A stretch of 8,283 nt of DNA from the NCBI GenBank assembly GCA_020252865.1, contig JADCCH010000015.1:1-8283 (forward strand), in the 5' to 3' direction. A program made the position numbers and the translations under genes. Position 1 is the first letter of the stretch; every line of letters begins with the position of its first letter. This document shows positions 1 through 5,612 of the stretch, piece by piece. The DNA is from Methylobacterium sp. Its GTDB lineage: Bacteria > Pseudomonadota > Alphaproteobacteria > Rhizobiales > Beijerinckiaceae. Below the pieces are notes generated by a model. It saw only the letters and a list, made by a program, of their open reading frames with translations, was not told the DNA's origin and did not search any database.

Positions 1-97
1 CCGCACGGCGGGCGCGATCATCGTGCTGCTCGGCTTCCTGCTCGTGATGAACGCGGCGGCGGTCATCCTGCGGCGGATGTTCGAGCGCCGCTGGTAA
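1..97 (+). CDS. pstA: Phosphate ABC transporter permease PstA, C-terminal end only (partial)
   Basis: Only the last 31 codons are present, read from base 2 and ending in TAA at 95-97. The peptide is one hydrophobic helix (core [19 protein letters not shown]) followed by a basic cytoplasmic tail ending RRMFERRW. That is how PstA permeases finish: a last membrane span, then a short Arg-rich end. The identification leans on the next gene, pstB, which starts 38 bases downstream, because pstA directly precedes pstB in most bacteria. By family, PstA pairs with PstC to form the inner-membrane channel of the high-affinity phosphate importer. A different permease end cannot be excluded from 31 residues, but context makes that unlikely. 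Confidence 0.8.
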   Translation, partial: RTAGAIIVLLGFLLVMNAAAVILRRMFERRW

Positions 98-135
98 GCC
101 GGCCTTTCCCCCTTTTCGCGTTTCGAGGACGCCCC

Positions 136-942
136 ATGAACGAGACAGCCACCATTCCAGCCACGCCCGAGACGGGCGAAGGCCCGCGGCCGAAAATCGC
201 GGCACGCAACGTGAACGTCCATTACGGTGACAAGCACGCGCTGAAGGACGTGTCTGTCGATGTGCCGGAGAAGGGCGTGATGGCGTTCATCGGCCCTTCG
301 GGCTGCGGCAAATCCACCTTCCTGCGCTGCATCAACCGCATGAACGATACGATACCCATTTGCCGGGTGACGGGCGATCTGCGCATGGATGGCCGCGACA
401 TCTACGAGCCCGGCCTCGACCCCGTGCTGCTGCGCGCGCGGGTGGGCATGGTGTTCCAGAAGCCGAACCCCTTCCCGAAATCCATCTACGAGAACGTCGC
501 CTATGGACCGCGCCTGCACGGTCTTGCGCGGGACAGGACCGAACTCGATGAGATCGTCCTCGGCGCGCTCAGGAAGGCGAGCCTCTTCGACGAGGTGAAG
601 GACCGTCTGAAGGACAGCGGCACCTCGCTCTCCGGCGGCCAGCAGCAGCGCCTCTGCATTGCCCGCGCCATCGCCGTGCGGCCCGAAGTGATCCTCATGG
701 ACGAACCCTGCTCGGCGCTCGACCCGATCGCCACGGCGAAGATCGAGGAACTGATCGACGAACTGCGCTCGAACTTCACCATCGTCATCGTCACGCATTC
801 GATGCAGCAGGCCGCGCGTGTCTCGCAGCGCACGGCCTTCTTCCATCTCGGCAAGCTGATCGAGGACGGTGTGACCGACCAGATCTTCATGAACCCGCGC
901 CAGGAACTGACGCGCAACTACATCACCGGCCGCTTCGGCTGA
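136..942 (+). CDS. pstB: Phosphate import ATP-binding protein PstB
   Basis: This 268-residue ABC ATPase powers phosphate uptake through PstC/PstA on the cytoplasmic side of the inner membrane. All nucleotide-binding motifs are intact: Walker [10 protein letters not shown] (53-61), Q-loop Gln108 in VFQKPNPFP, signature LSGGQ (165-169), Walker B VILMDEP (185-191), D-loop SALD (193-196) and H-loop His221. The stretch [20 protein letters not shown] and the ending RNYITGRFG are typical of PstB and distinguish it from other ABC ATPases. About 20 residues precede the first conserved strand, a common variable N-terminus. The ATG start is backed by GAGGA at 125-129. It lies between pstA and phoU with short gaps, so it is part of the pst operon. 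By family the operon is PhoB-controlled, but its promoter lies outside the window. Confidence 0.97.
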   Translation: MNETATIPATPETGEGPRPKIAARNVNVHYGDKHALKDVSVDVPEKGVMAFIGPSGCGKSTFLRCINRMNDTIPICRVTGDLRMDGRDIYEPGLDPVLLRARVGMVFQKPNPFPKSIYENVAYGPRLHGLARDRTELDEIVLGALRKASLFDEVKDRLKDSGTSLSGGQQQRLCIARAIAVRPEVILMDEPCSALDPIATAKIEELIDELRSNFTIVIVTHSMQQAARVSQRTAFFHLGKLIEDGVTDQIFMNPRQELTRNYITGRFG

Positions 943-959
943 TCGCACGGGAGGGCCCC

Positions 960-1673
960 ATGAACAATCACACCGTCAAGGCGTTCGACGAGGAACTCGG
1001 TGTCCTCTCACGCAAGATCAACGAAATGGGCGGCATTGCCGAGGCGATGCTGGTCGAATCCATCGATGCGCTCGTGAAGGGCGACAAGACCCGCGCCGAG
1101 GCCGTGGTGCAGCGCGACAAGGCCCTCGATGCCCTCCAGCAGGAGATCGAGGATCTCGCGGTGGTCTTCATCGCGAAGCGCCAGCCCATGGCGAATGACT
1201 TGCGCGCCGTGATGGGCACGGTGCGGATTGCCGGGGACATCGAGCGCATCGGCGATCTTTTCAAGAACATCGGCAAGCGTGTCCGCGCCATGGATTCGAC
1301 CATGATCGGCACGCGCACGCTTTCCGGCATCCAGAACATGGCGCGCATGGTGCAGGAGCAACTGAAGCTGGTGCTCGACAGTTTCTCGCAGAACAGGCCG
1401 GATCTCGCCCGCGAGGTCTGGCTGCGGGACGGGGAGATCGATGCGCTGCATAACTCGCTCTTCCGCGAATTGCTGACCTACATGATGGAAGACCCCCGCG
1501 CGATCACCTATTGCGCGCATCTCCTGTTCATCGCCAAGAATGTCGAGCGCGTGGGCGATCATGCAACCAACATCGCCGAGACCGTGCACCTGGTCGAGAC
1601 TGGCGAGCCGCTGGCGGGGCCACGCCCCAAGGCGGAAGACACGCATTATACCAAGGGCCTGAGGCCGGAGTGA
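960..1673 (+). CDS. phoU: Phosphate signalling regulator PhoU
   Basis: PhoU (237 residues) is a soluble, all-helical protein that links the Pst transporter to the PhoR/PhoB system and keeps the Pho regulon off when phosphate is plentiful. The protein is the usual tandem of two three-helix PhoU domains. Each carries the metal-binding helix motif: DIERIGDLFKN at 93-103 and NVERVGDHATN at 194-204. The Arg80-region motif appears here as KRQPMANDLRAVMG. Length is normal for the family, with a short polar tail after the second domain. The ATG start has a strong ribosome site GGGAGGG at 949-955, and the gap from pstB is 17 bases. The last codons of phoU contain the GGAG that serves phoB, so the two genes are probably translated from one message. 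Confidence 0.96.
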   Translation: MNNHTVKAFDEELGVLSRKINEMGGIAEAMLVESIDALVKGDKTRAEAVVQRDKALDALQQEIEDLAVVFIAKRQPMANDLRAVMGTVRIAGDIERIGDLFKNIGKRVRAMDSTMIGTRTLSGIQNMARMVQEQLKLVLDSFSQNRPDLAREVWLRDGEIDALHNSLFRELLTYMMEDPRAITYCAHLLFIAKNVERVGDHATNIAETVHLVETGEPLAGPRPKAEDTHYTKGLRPE

Positions 1674-1677
1674 TGCC

Positions 1678-2373
1678 ATGGCCCTGCGCGTGCTGATCGC
1701 CGAGGACGAAGAGGCGCTGGCGGTTCTCCTGCGCTACAATCTCGAGGCAGAAGGCTTCGCCGTGGAGCATGTGGCGCGCGGCGACGAAGCCGATCTGCGC
1801 ATCAAGGAAGACCCGCCGGATCTTCTCCTGCTCGACTGGATGATGCCCGGCCTCTCGGGCATCGAGATCTGCCGCAGGCTGCGCTCCCGCAAGGAAACCG
1901 TGCGGCTGCCGGTCATCATGCTCACCGCGCGCGGCGAGGAACCCGATCGCGTCCGCGGCCTCGAAACGGGTGCGGATGATTACATCGTGAAGCCCTTCTC
2001 CGTGCCGGAGCTGATGGCGCGGGTGAACGCGCTTCTGCGTCGCACGAAGCCGGATCATCTCTCGGATCGGCTGGAACTCGGCGATCTGCTGGTGGATCGC
2101 CGCGCGAAGCGTGTGCATCGCGCCGGGAAGGAACTGCATCTCGGGCCCACGGAATTCCGCCTGCTGGAATTCCTGATGCAGAATCCCGGGCGCGTTTATT
2201 CCCGCAGCCAACTGCTCGACGGCGTCTGGGGCCGCGACACCTATATCGACGAGCGCACGGTGGATGTGCATGTCGGTCGCCTGCGGAAGACCGTGACCCG
2301 ACGGGGCCAGAAGGACCCGATCCGCACCGTGCGCGGCACGGGCTACGCCTTCGATGAGACCTTCGGCGGGTAG
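1678..2373 (+). CDS. phoB: Phosphate regulon response regulator PhoB (OmpR family)
   Basis: PhoB has 231 residues: an N-terminal receiver and a C-terminal winged-helix DNA-binding domain. In the receiver, the acidic pocket is E9/D10, the phosphate-accepting aspartate is D53 (LLLLDWMMPG), the switch threonine is T83 (MLTAR) and the conserved lysine is K105 (YIVKPF). The effector domain has LGPTEFRLLEFLMQNPGRVYSR, the recognition-helix stretch ERTVDVHVGRLRK and the ending IRTVRGTGYAF. By family it is phosphorylated by PhoR under phosphate starvation and activates promoters with Pho boxes. It starts four bases after phoU, with GGAG at 1667-1670 inside phoU. The partner kinase PhoR is not in the window; in relatives it often lies upstream of pstS. 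It could in principle be another OmpR-type regulator, but position and sequence fit PhoB. Confidence 0.95.
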   Translation: MALRVLIAEDEEALAVLLRYNLEAEGFAVEHVARGDEADLRIKEDPPDLLLLDWMMPGLSGIEICRRLRSRKETVRLPVIMLTARGEEPDRVRGLETGADDYIVKPFSVPELMARVNALLRRTKPDHLSDRLELGDLLVDRRAKRVHRAGKELHLGPTEFRLLEFLMQNPGRVYSRSQLLDGVWGRDTYIDERTVDVHVGRLRKTVTRRGQKDPIRTVRGTGYAFDETFGG

Positions 2374-2376
2374 AGC

Positions 2377-2409
2377 TTCCTGCAACAAGGAAGGGGGCTC
2401 GCGACCCCC
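2377..2409. terminator. Double hairpin between convergent phoB and gcrA, probable bidirectional terminator
   Basis: Two adjacent perfect hairpins follow the phoB stop. TTCCT (2377-2381) pairs with AGGAA (2388-2392) around GCAACA. GGGGG (2393-2397) pairs with CCCCC (2405-2409) around CTCGCGA. On the + strand only GTTG follows, so there is no real U-tract. On the - strand the G5/C5 stem is followed by TTCCTT, which is somewhat better. The position between two convergent genes makes termination the natural role. Confidence 0.55.
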
Positions 2410-2426
2410 GTTGAAATTCCAGCGAT

Positions 2427-2450
2427 GCCGCGCGCTTCAGCCCGCGCGGC
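2427..2450. other. 8-bp all-GC hairpin overlapping the gcrA stop codon
   Basis: GCCGCGCG (2427-2434) pairs perfectly with CGCGCGGC (2443-2450) around CTTCAGCC. The gcrA stop codon (2439-2437) lies in the loop. No T-run follows on either strand, so it is not a textbook terminator. It may protect the 3' end of the gcrA mRNA or add to the terminator cluster just beyond. GC-rich coding ends give such stems by chance fairly often. Confidence 0.3.
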
Positions 2451-2922
2451 GACGATCATTCTGCGGCTGGTAGGCGATGCGGCAATGCGCGTCGCAATAG
2501 ACCTTGCCCACGCCTGAATCCGCGCCGCAATAGGCGAAATTACCATCCAGCGGGTCGCCCATCGGCCATTTGCACAGGCCTTCGCGCAGCTCCATGATGG
2601 AGATCCGCCGCGAGAGCGGGATCATCAGCACCTCGGCCGGCTTCCGGATCACCTCCACCTCGGTCTCAACCATCTCGATCACCGCGAGATTGCCGCGCGT
2701 GGTGGCGACGGGAATGCGCGCCTGCTTCACGGTGGTCTTCGCCCGCGGGCGGGCAACCGTGGCCGGCTTCGATTTGGCGCGGCCGGAAAGGCCAAGGCGA
2801 TGCACCTTGCCGATGACCGCATTCCGCGTGACACCGCCGAGTTCCGCCGCGATCTGGCTGGCACTCAACCCGTCCGACCACAGCTTCTTCAGCCGTTCGA
2901 TCCGACCGTCATCCCAGGACAT
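2437..2922 (-). CDS. gcrA: Cell-cycle regulator GcrA
   Basis: GcrA (161 residues) is an alphaproteobacterial transcription regulator. In Caulobacter it binds the sigma-70 holoenzyme and acts at promoters carrying CcrM-methylated GANTC sites, controlling genes of replication, division and polarity. The N-terminus is the family hallmark: MSWDDGRIERLKKLW followed by a helix-turn-helix with TRNAVIGKVHRLGLSGR (32-48). A basic, low-complexity linker (about 49-75) leads to the conserved C-terminal part with CKWPMGDP (117-124), a YCG at 131-133 and YCDAHC (142-147). It therefore has four cysteines, at 117, 132, 143 and 147. The start was chosen at the ATG 2922-2920 because homology begins exactly there and GAGGAGG (2934-2928) precedes it by five bases. 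The frame stays open upstream to 3066, but that stretch has no family resemblance. It is transcribed convergently to phoB and divergently from argD. Confidence 0.95.
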   Translation of the reverse strand: MSWDDGRIERLKKLWSDGLSASQIAAELGGVTRNAVIGKVHRLGLSGRAKSKPATVARPRAKTTVKQARIPVATTRGNLAVIEMVETEVEVIRKPAEVLMIPLSRRISIMELREGLCKWPMGDPLDGNFAYCGADSGVGKVYCDAHCRIAYQPQNDRRRAG

Positions 2923-2927
2923 CCATG

Positions 2928-2934
2928 CCTCCTC
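2928..2934 (-). promoter_or_regulatory. Ribosome binding site that fixes the gcrA start
   Basis: On the - strand GAGGAGG is followed by five bases and the ATG of MSWDD. It is the strongest Shine-Dalgarno match on this strand in the area, and it rules out the 48-codon-longer reading from 3066. Confidence 0.8.
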
Positions 2935-2946
2935 GCCTTCCAGGGC

Positions 2947-2951
2947 GAATC
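2947..2951. promoter_or_regulatory. GANTC (CcrM/GcrA-type) site in the gcrA leader
   Basis: GAATC on the + strand (GATTC on the - strand) lies 25 bases upstream of the gcrA start codon. In Alphaproteobacteria CcrM methylates GANTC, and GcrA acts on methylated GANTC promoters. A site here would allow autoregulation or methylation-timed expression. One or two GANTC are expected by chance in a spacer of this size and base composition, so function is only inferred. Confidence 0.3.
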
Positions 2952-3234
2952 CTCTGCCGGCCTCGCGCATGCCGCCTTGCGAGGTGACGAAAACTCCGCC
3001 CGAACATGACTGATACTCGTGAACCCGATGGAGCATGGGCCGTTCAGAAAGCCCCGCTATCCCCATCTGTCATTGGCGACACCCTAGACGCTTCGGGGTC
3101 CCCTTGTTGAGCACCTGAAGGCACAACTTCACCGTTTTCAACAGCGATCTGGTGCGACGGACATATCAGCCCCGCCTCTCCATGCCGGCAAGATGCCATG
3201 AGCCGGAAGGCGGAAAGCATGGTGATGTGGGGGC

Positions 3235-3267
3235 GAATCTTGACTTTTCTAGGGAAATCGCTGACAC
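3235..3267 (+). promoter_or_regulatory. Weak sigma-70-like promoter with an adjoining GANTC
   Basis: GAATC (3235-3239) abuts TTGACT (3240-3245), a good -35 hexamer. At 16 bases spacing the -10 would be TGACAC (3262-3267), a poor match. A start about seven bases further on would fall only a few bases before the terminator stem at 3282. A promoter here would give a very short, immediately terminated RNA unless the hairpin is bypassed. Listed as a possibility only. Confidence 0.2.
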
Positions 3268-3281
3268 AGCGTGAGAGGAAA

Positions 3282-3310
3282 GCCGCCCGAGCCGGGCGGC
3301 GTTCTTTTTT
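3282..3310 (+). terminator. Strong intrinsic terminator upstream of argD
   Basis: GCCGCCCG (3282-3289) pairs perfectly with CGGGCGGC (3293-3300) around an AGC loop, and GTTCTTTTTT (3301-3310) follows at once. This is a textbook rho-independent terminator on the + strand. On the other strand the stem is followed by TTTCCTCT, so partial bidirectional action is possible. It sits 55 bases before the argD start, and no + strand coding gene ends just upstream. Confidence 0.8.
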
Positions 3311-3365
3311 CGCACAAGCCTTCCGACATCAACTTCAGGAGAGAGGACCTCCGGTCAGGATCGCC

Positions 3366-4610
3366 ATGAACACTTCCCTCAAGAACGCCCCGGGCGGCGT
3401 CCCCAAGGTCGAACCGAACACGCAATCGGCATTGCTGCCGACCTATGCGCGGGCGGAACTGGCCTTCGAGCGAGGGAACGGAGCGTGGCTTACCGCGACC
3501 GATGGTCGACGCTTCCTCGATTTCGCGGCGGGCATCGCGGTGAATGTCGCGGGCCATGCGCATCCGCATCTCGTGAACGCGCTCACCGAGCAGGCCGGTA
3601 AGCTCTGGCATGTCTCGAATGTCTACCGGATTCCCGAAGGCGAGCGGCTTGCGAAGCGCTTGACGGAACTCACCTTCGCGGATGTGGTGTTCTTCACCAA
3701 TTCCGGCGCGGAAGCGCTGGAATGCGCCATCAAAATGGCGCGGAAATATCACGCCGCCAACGGCAATCCCGAGCGCTATCGGCTCATCACCTTCGAGGGT
3801 GCCTTCCATGGGCGCACACTCGCGACCATCGCGGCGGGCGGGCAGAAGAAGTATCTTGAAGGCTTCGGCCCGCCGGTCGAAGGCTTCGATCAGGTGGCCT
3901 TCGGGGATCATAAGGCGGTGGAGGCCGCCATCGGCCCCGAGACCGCCGGCATTCTCATCGAGCCGGTACAGGGCGAGGGCGGTGTGCGGCCCGTTCCGCC
4001 GCAATGCATGCGGGGCTTGCGCGAGCTCTGCGACAAGCACGGCATCCTCCTCGTGCTGGATGAAGTGCAGAGCGGGGTCGGCCGTTCGGGCAAGCTCTTC
4101 GCGCATGAATGGTCGGGCATCACGCCCGACATCATGGCTGTCGCGAAGGGCATTGGCGGCGGCTTCCCCATGGGTGCCTGCCTCGCCACGCGCGAGGCCG
4201 GCAAGGGCATGGTCGCGGGCACGCATGGTTCCACCTATGGCGGCAACCCGCTCGCCATGGCCGTGGGCAATGCGGTGCTCGATGTCGTCACCGCGCCGGG
4301 CTTTCTCGAGAATGTGCAGCAGATGTCGCTGCGCCTCTCGCAGCGCCTCGCGGAGTTGAAGGACCGCTTCCCCGGCGTGATTGCCGAGGTGCGCGGCTCC
4401 GGCCTGCTGATGGGCCTCAAGATGCAGGTGCCGAACACGGAATTCGTGGCGGCTTTGCGCAACGAGGGCCTGCTGACCGTGGGCGCGGGTGACAACGTGG
4501 TGCGTCTCCTTCCGCCGCTCATCATCGGCGAGGAGGAAGTGCGATGCGCGACCGAGGCCATCGAGCGCGCCGCCAGCGCCTTCGCGCGGAAATCCAGCAA
4601 CGCGGCCTGA
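3366..4610 (+). CDS. argD: Acetylornithine aminotransferase ArgD
   Basis: ArgD (414 residues) is a cytoplasmic PLP-dependent class III aminotransferase. It converts N-acetylglutamate semialdehyde to N-acetylornithine in arginine synthesis, and in many bacteria it also serves as the succinyldiaminopimelate aminotransferase of lysine synthesis. Visible motifs: [17 protein letters not shown] (51-67), the PLP-phosphate binding turn NSGAEA (112-117), FHGRT (147-151), the cofactor-holding aspartate in [10 protein letters not shown] (231-240, D232) and the Schiff-base lysine K261 in [14 protein letters not shown]. The ending [13 protein letters not shown] is typical. The ATG at 3366 has AGGA at 3357-3360. 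A stronger AGGAGAGAGGA (3337-3347) lies too far upstream and has no start codon at the right distance. The N-terminus is roughly 15 residues longer than usual. The frame is open back to 3198, but that part has no homology and crosses the terminator. It is the first gene of argD-argF-hslO. Confidence 0.96.
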   Translation: MNTSLKNAPGGVPKVEPNTQSALLPTYARAELAFERGNGAWLTATDGRRFLDFAAGIAVNVAGHAHPHLVNALTEQAGKLWHVSNVYRIPEGERLAKRLTELTFADVVFFTNSGAEALECAIKMARKYHAANGNPERYRLITFEGAFHGRTLATIAAGGQKKYLEGFGPPVEGFDQVAFGDHKAVEAAIGPETAGILIEPVQGEGGVRPVPPQCMRGLRELCDKHGILLVLDEVQSGVGRSGKLFAHEWSGITPDIMAVAKGIGGGFPMGACLATREAGKGMVAGTHGSTYGGNPLAMAVGNAVLDVVTAPGFLENVQQMSLRLSQRLAELKDRFPGVIAEVRGSGLLMGLKMQVPNTEFVAALRNEGLLTVGAGDNVVRLLPPLIIGEEEVRCATEAIERAASAFARKSSNAA

Positions 4611-4624
4611 GCCTCTCGCGTCCG

Positions 4625-4648
4625 GGCCCCCGTCGCCATGCGGGGGCC
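4625..4648 (+). other. Perfect 8-bp GC hairpin between argD and argF
   Basis: GGCCCCCG (4625-4632) pairs with CGGGGGCC (4641-4648) around TCGCCATG, followed after some C residues by TTTT (4656-4659). It is terminator-like with a weak U-run. It lies in the 60-base argD-argF gap and ends 22 bases before the argF start. It may be a partial terminator or RNA processing/stability element lowering argF and hslO relative to argD. A non-favoured upstream argF start (ATG 4638) lies in its loop. Confidence 0.5.
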
Positions 4649-4670
4649 GATCCCCTTTTCTCGTGATCCC

Positions 4671-5612
4671 ATGACACAAACCAAGCTTCCGGCCGGCTTC
4701 CGGCATTTCATTGATCTTTCGGATCTCGACCCGAGCACCATCTGCGCGCTTGTGGAGCAGGCGAAGGCCCTGAAGGCCCGCCGCCGCAACCTGCGTGACA
4801 GTGACAAGATCCTCAAGGGCAGGAAGATCGCGATGATCTTCGAGCAGCCCTCCTTGCGCACCCGCATGAGCTTTGACGTGGGCATCCGTGAACTCGGCGG
4901 GCAGTCCATCATGGTCACGGGCAAGGAGATCGAGCTTGGCGAGCGCGAGACCATCGCCGATACCGCGCGCGTGCTCTCGCGCTATGTCGACGGCATCATG
5001 ATCCGCATCCTCAGCCACGCCCAGCTGAAGGAACTCGCGGAATACGCGACCGTGCCTGTCATCAACGGTCTGACGAAGACCTCGCATCCCTGCCAGGTTT
5101 TGGCGGATGTGCTGACCTTCGAGGAGCATCGCGGGCCGATCGCCGGGCGCATGATCGCCTGGACGGGCGACATGAACAACGTGCTGCGCTCGTGGATTCA
5201 TGCCGCGGCCCGCCTGGGTTTCGCGATGAAAATCGCAACCCCGGCCGAACTTTCGCCGCCCGATGACCTGATCGAATGGGGCAGGGCCAATGGTGCGAAG
5301 CTGACGCTCCTGCGTGATCCCGCCGAGGCGGTGAAGGGCGCGGATTGCGTCATCACCGACAGCTGGGTGTCGCTGGGCGATACCGATGGCGGCCGCCGCC
5401 ACAATCTGTTGAAGCCCTATCAGGTGAACAGCCGCCTGATGGCAGAGGCGCCGGAAGCGGTCTTCATGCATTGCCTGCCGGCGAAACGCGGCGAGGAGGT
5501 CACCAACGAGGTGATCGACGGGCCGCAATCCGTGGTGTTCGACGAGGCCGAGAACCGCCTGCACGCGCAGAAGAGCGTGCTCGCCTGGTGCTACGGCGCG
5601 AGCCTCGGCTGA
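4671..5612 (+). CDS. argF: Ornithine carbamoyltransferase ArgF
   Basis: ArgF (313 residues) is a cytoplasmic trimeric enzyme that makes citrulline from ornithine and carbamoyl phosphate, the step after ornithine formation in arginine synthesis. The carbamoyl-phosphate domain shows SLRTR (61-65) and HPCQ (139-142). The ornithine domain shows DSWVSLG (230-236), which replaces the more usual SMG with SLG, and [11 protein letters not shown] (267-277). The start at 4671 ([16 protein letters not shown]) matches the usual N-terminus and length. An in-frame ATG at 4638 would add 11 residues but sits in a hairpin loop. Neither start has a clear Shine-Dalgarno, so initiation may depend on local structure or on coupling to argD. 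The stop overlaps the hslO start by one base (TGATG). It is more likely the anabolic than the catabolic enzyme, given its argD neighbour. Confidence 0.95.
   Translation: MTQTKLPAGFRHFIDLSDLDPSTICALVEQAKALKARRRNLRDSDKILKGRKIAMIFEQPSLRTRMSFDVGIRELGGQSIMVTGKEIELGERETIADTARVLSRYVDGIMIRILSHAQLKELAEYATVPVINGLTKTSHPCQVLADVLTFEEHRGPIAGRMIAWTGDMNNVLRSWIHAAARLGFAMKIATPAELSPPDDLIEWGRANGAKLTLLRDPAEAVKGADCVITDSWVSLGDTDGGRRHNLLKPYQVNSRLMAEAPEAVFMHCLPAKRGEEVTNEVIDGPQSVVFDEAENRLHAQKSVLAWCYGASLG

Larger units (their letters stand above)
3105..3310 (+). ncRNA. Candidate small RNA or structured argD leader ending at an orphan terminator
   Basis: The inference rests on a strong intrinsic terminator at 3282-3310 on the + strand. 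The nearest + strand gene upstream, phoB, ends more than 900 bases earlier and has its own terminator. Two nested dyads precede it: TGTTGA/TCAACA (3105-3110 with 3138-3143) enclosing TGAAG/CTTCA (3116-3120 with 3127-3131), and CCGCCT/AGGCGG (3172-3177 with 3208-3213) enclosing CCGGC/GCCGG (3185-3189 with 3202-3206). The RNA could be a free sRNA of about 200 nt, or an argD leader that ends early unless antiterminated. No convincing promoter was found, so the 5' end given is only the first dyad. It was not recognised as a known RNA family. Confidence 0.3.
2923..3365. other. 443-base gcrA-argD divergent spacer without a convincing protein gene
   Basis: The spacer must hold the promoters of gcrA (-) and argD (+). 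Frames open across it on both strands but lack family similarity and good ribosome sites. Visible content: a GANTC site in the gcrA leader (2947-2951); a lone CTGTCAT, the Pho-box half-site sequence, at 3067-3073; two nested dyads (3105-3143 and 3172-3213); a second GANTC beside a TTGACT (3235-3245); and a strong + strand terminator (3282-3310). No CtrA-type TTAA-N7-TTAA or DnaA-type TTATCCACA was seen. No clear -35/-10 pair could be assigned to gcrA. Confidence 0.7.

Noticed and set aside
1528..2388. A - strand frame of about 286 codons opposite phoU/phoB
   Set aside because: Antisense to phoB, low-complexity composition, no ribosome site or homology seen.
2570..3013. A + strand frame of 147 codons over gcrA
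   Set aside because: Antisense to a clear gcrA; Ser/Arg-rich, without motif.
2923..3066. 48-codon N-terminal extension of gcrA
   Set aside because: GcrA homology begins exactly at MSWDD with a strong ribosome site in front; the extension resembles nothing and would occupy the promoter/leader.
3198..3365. 56-codon N-terminal extension of argD, Arg-rich over the terminator, considered as a leader peptide for arginine attenuation
   Set aside because: The Arg codons lie in the terminator stem itself rather than before it, there is no stop codon before argD, and ATG 3198 has no ribosome site. It does not have the layout of a classical leader peptide.
5345..5611. 89-codon upstream extension of hslO
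   Set aside because: It is the +1 shadow of argF; Hsp33 homology starts just after ATG 5612, which overlaps the argF stop.
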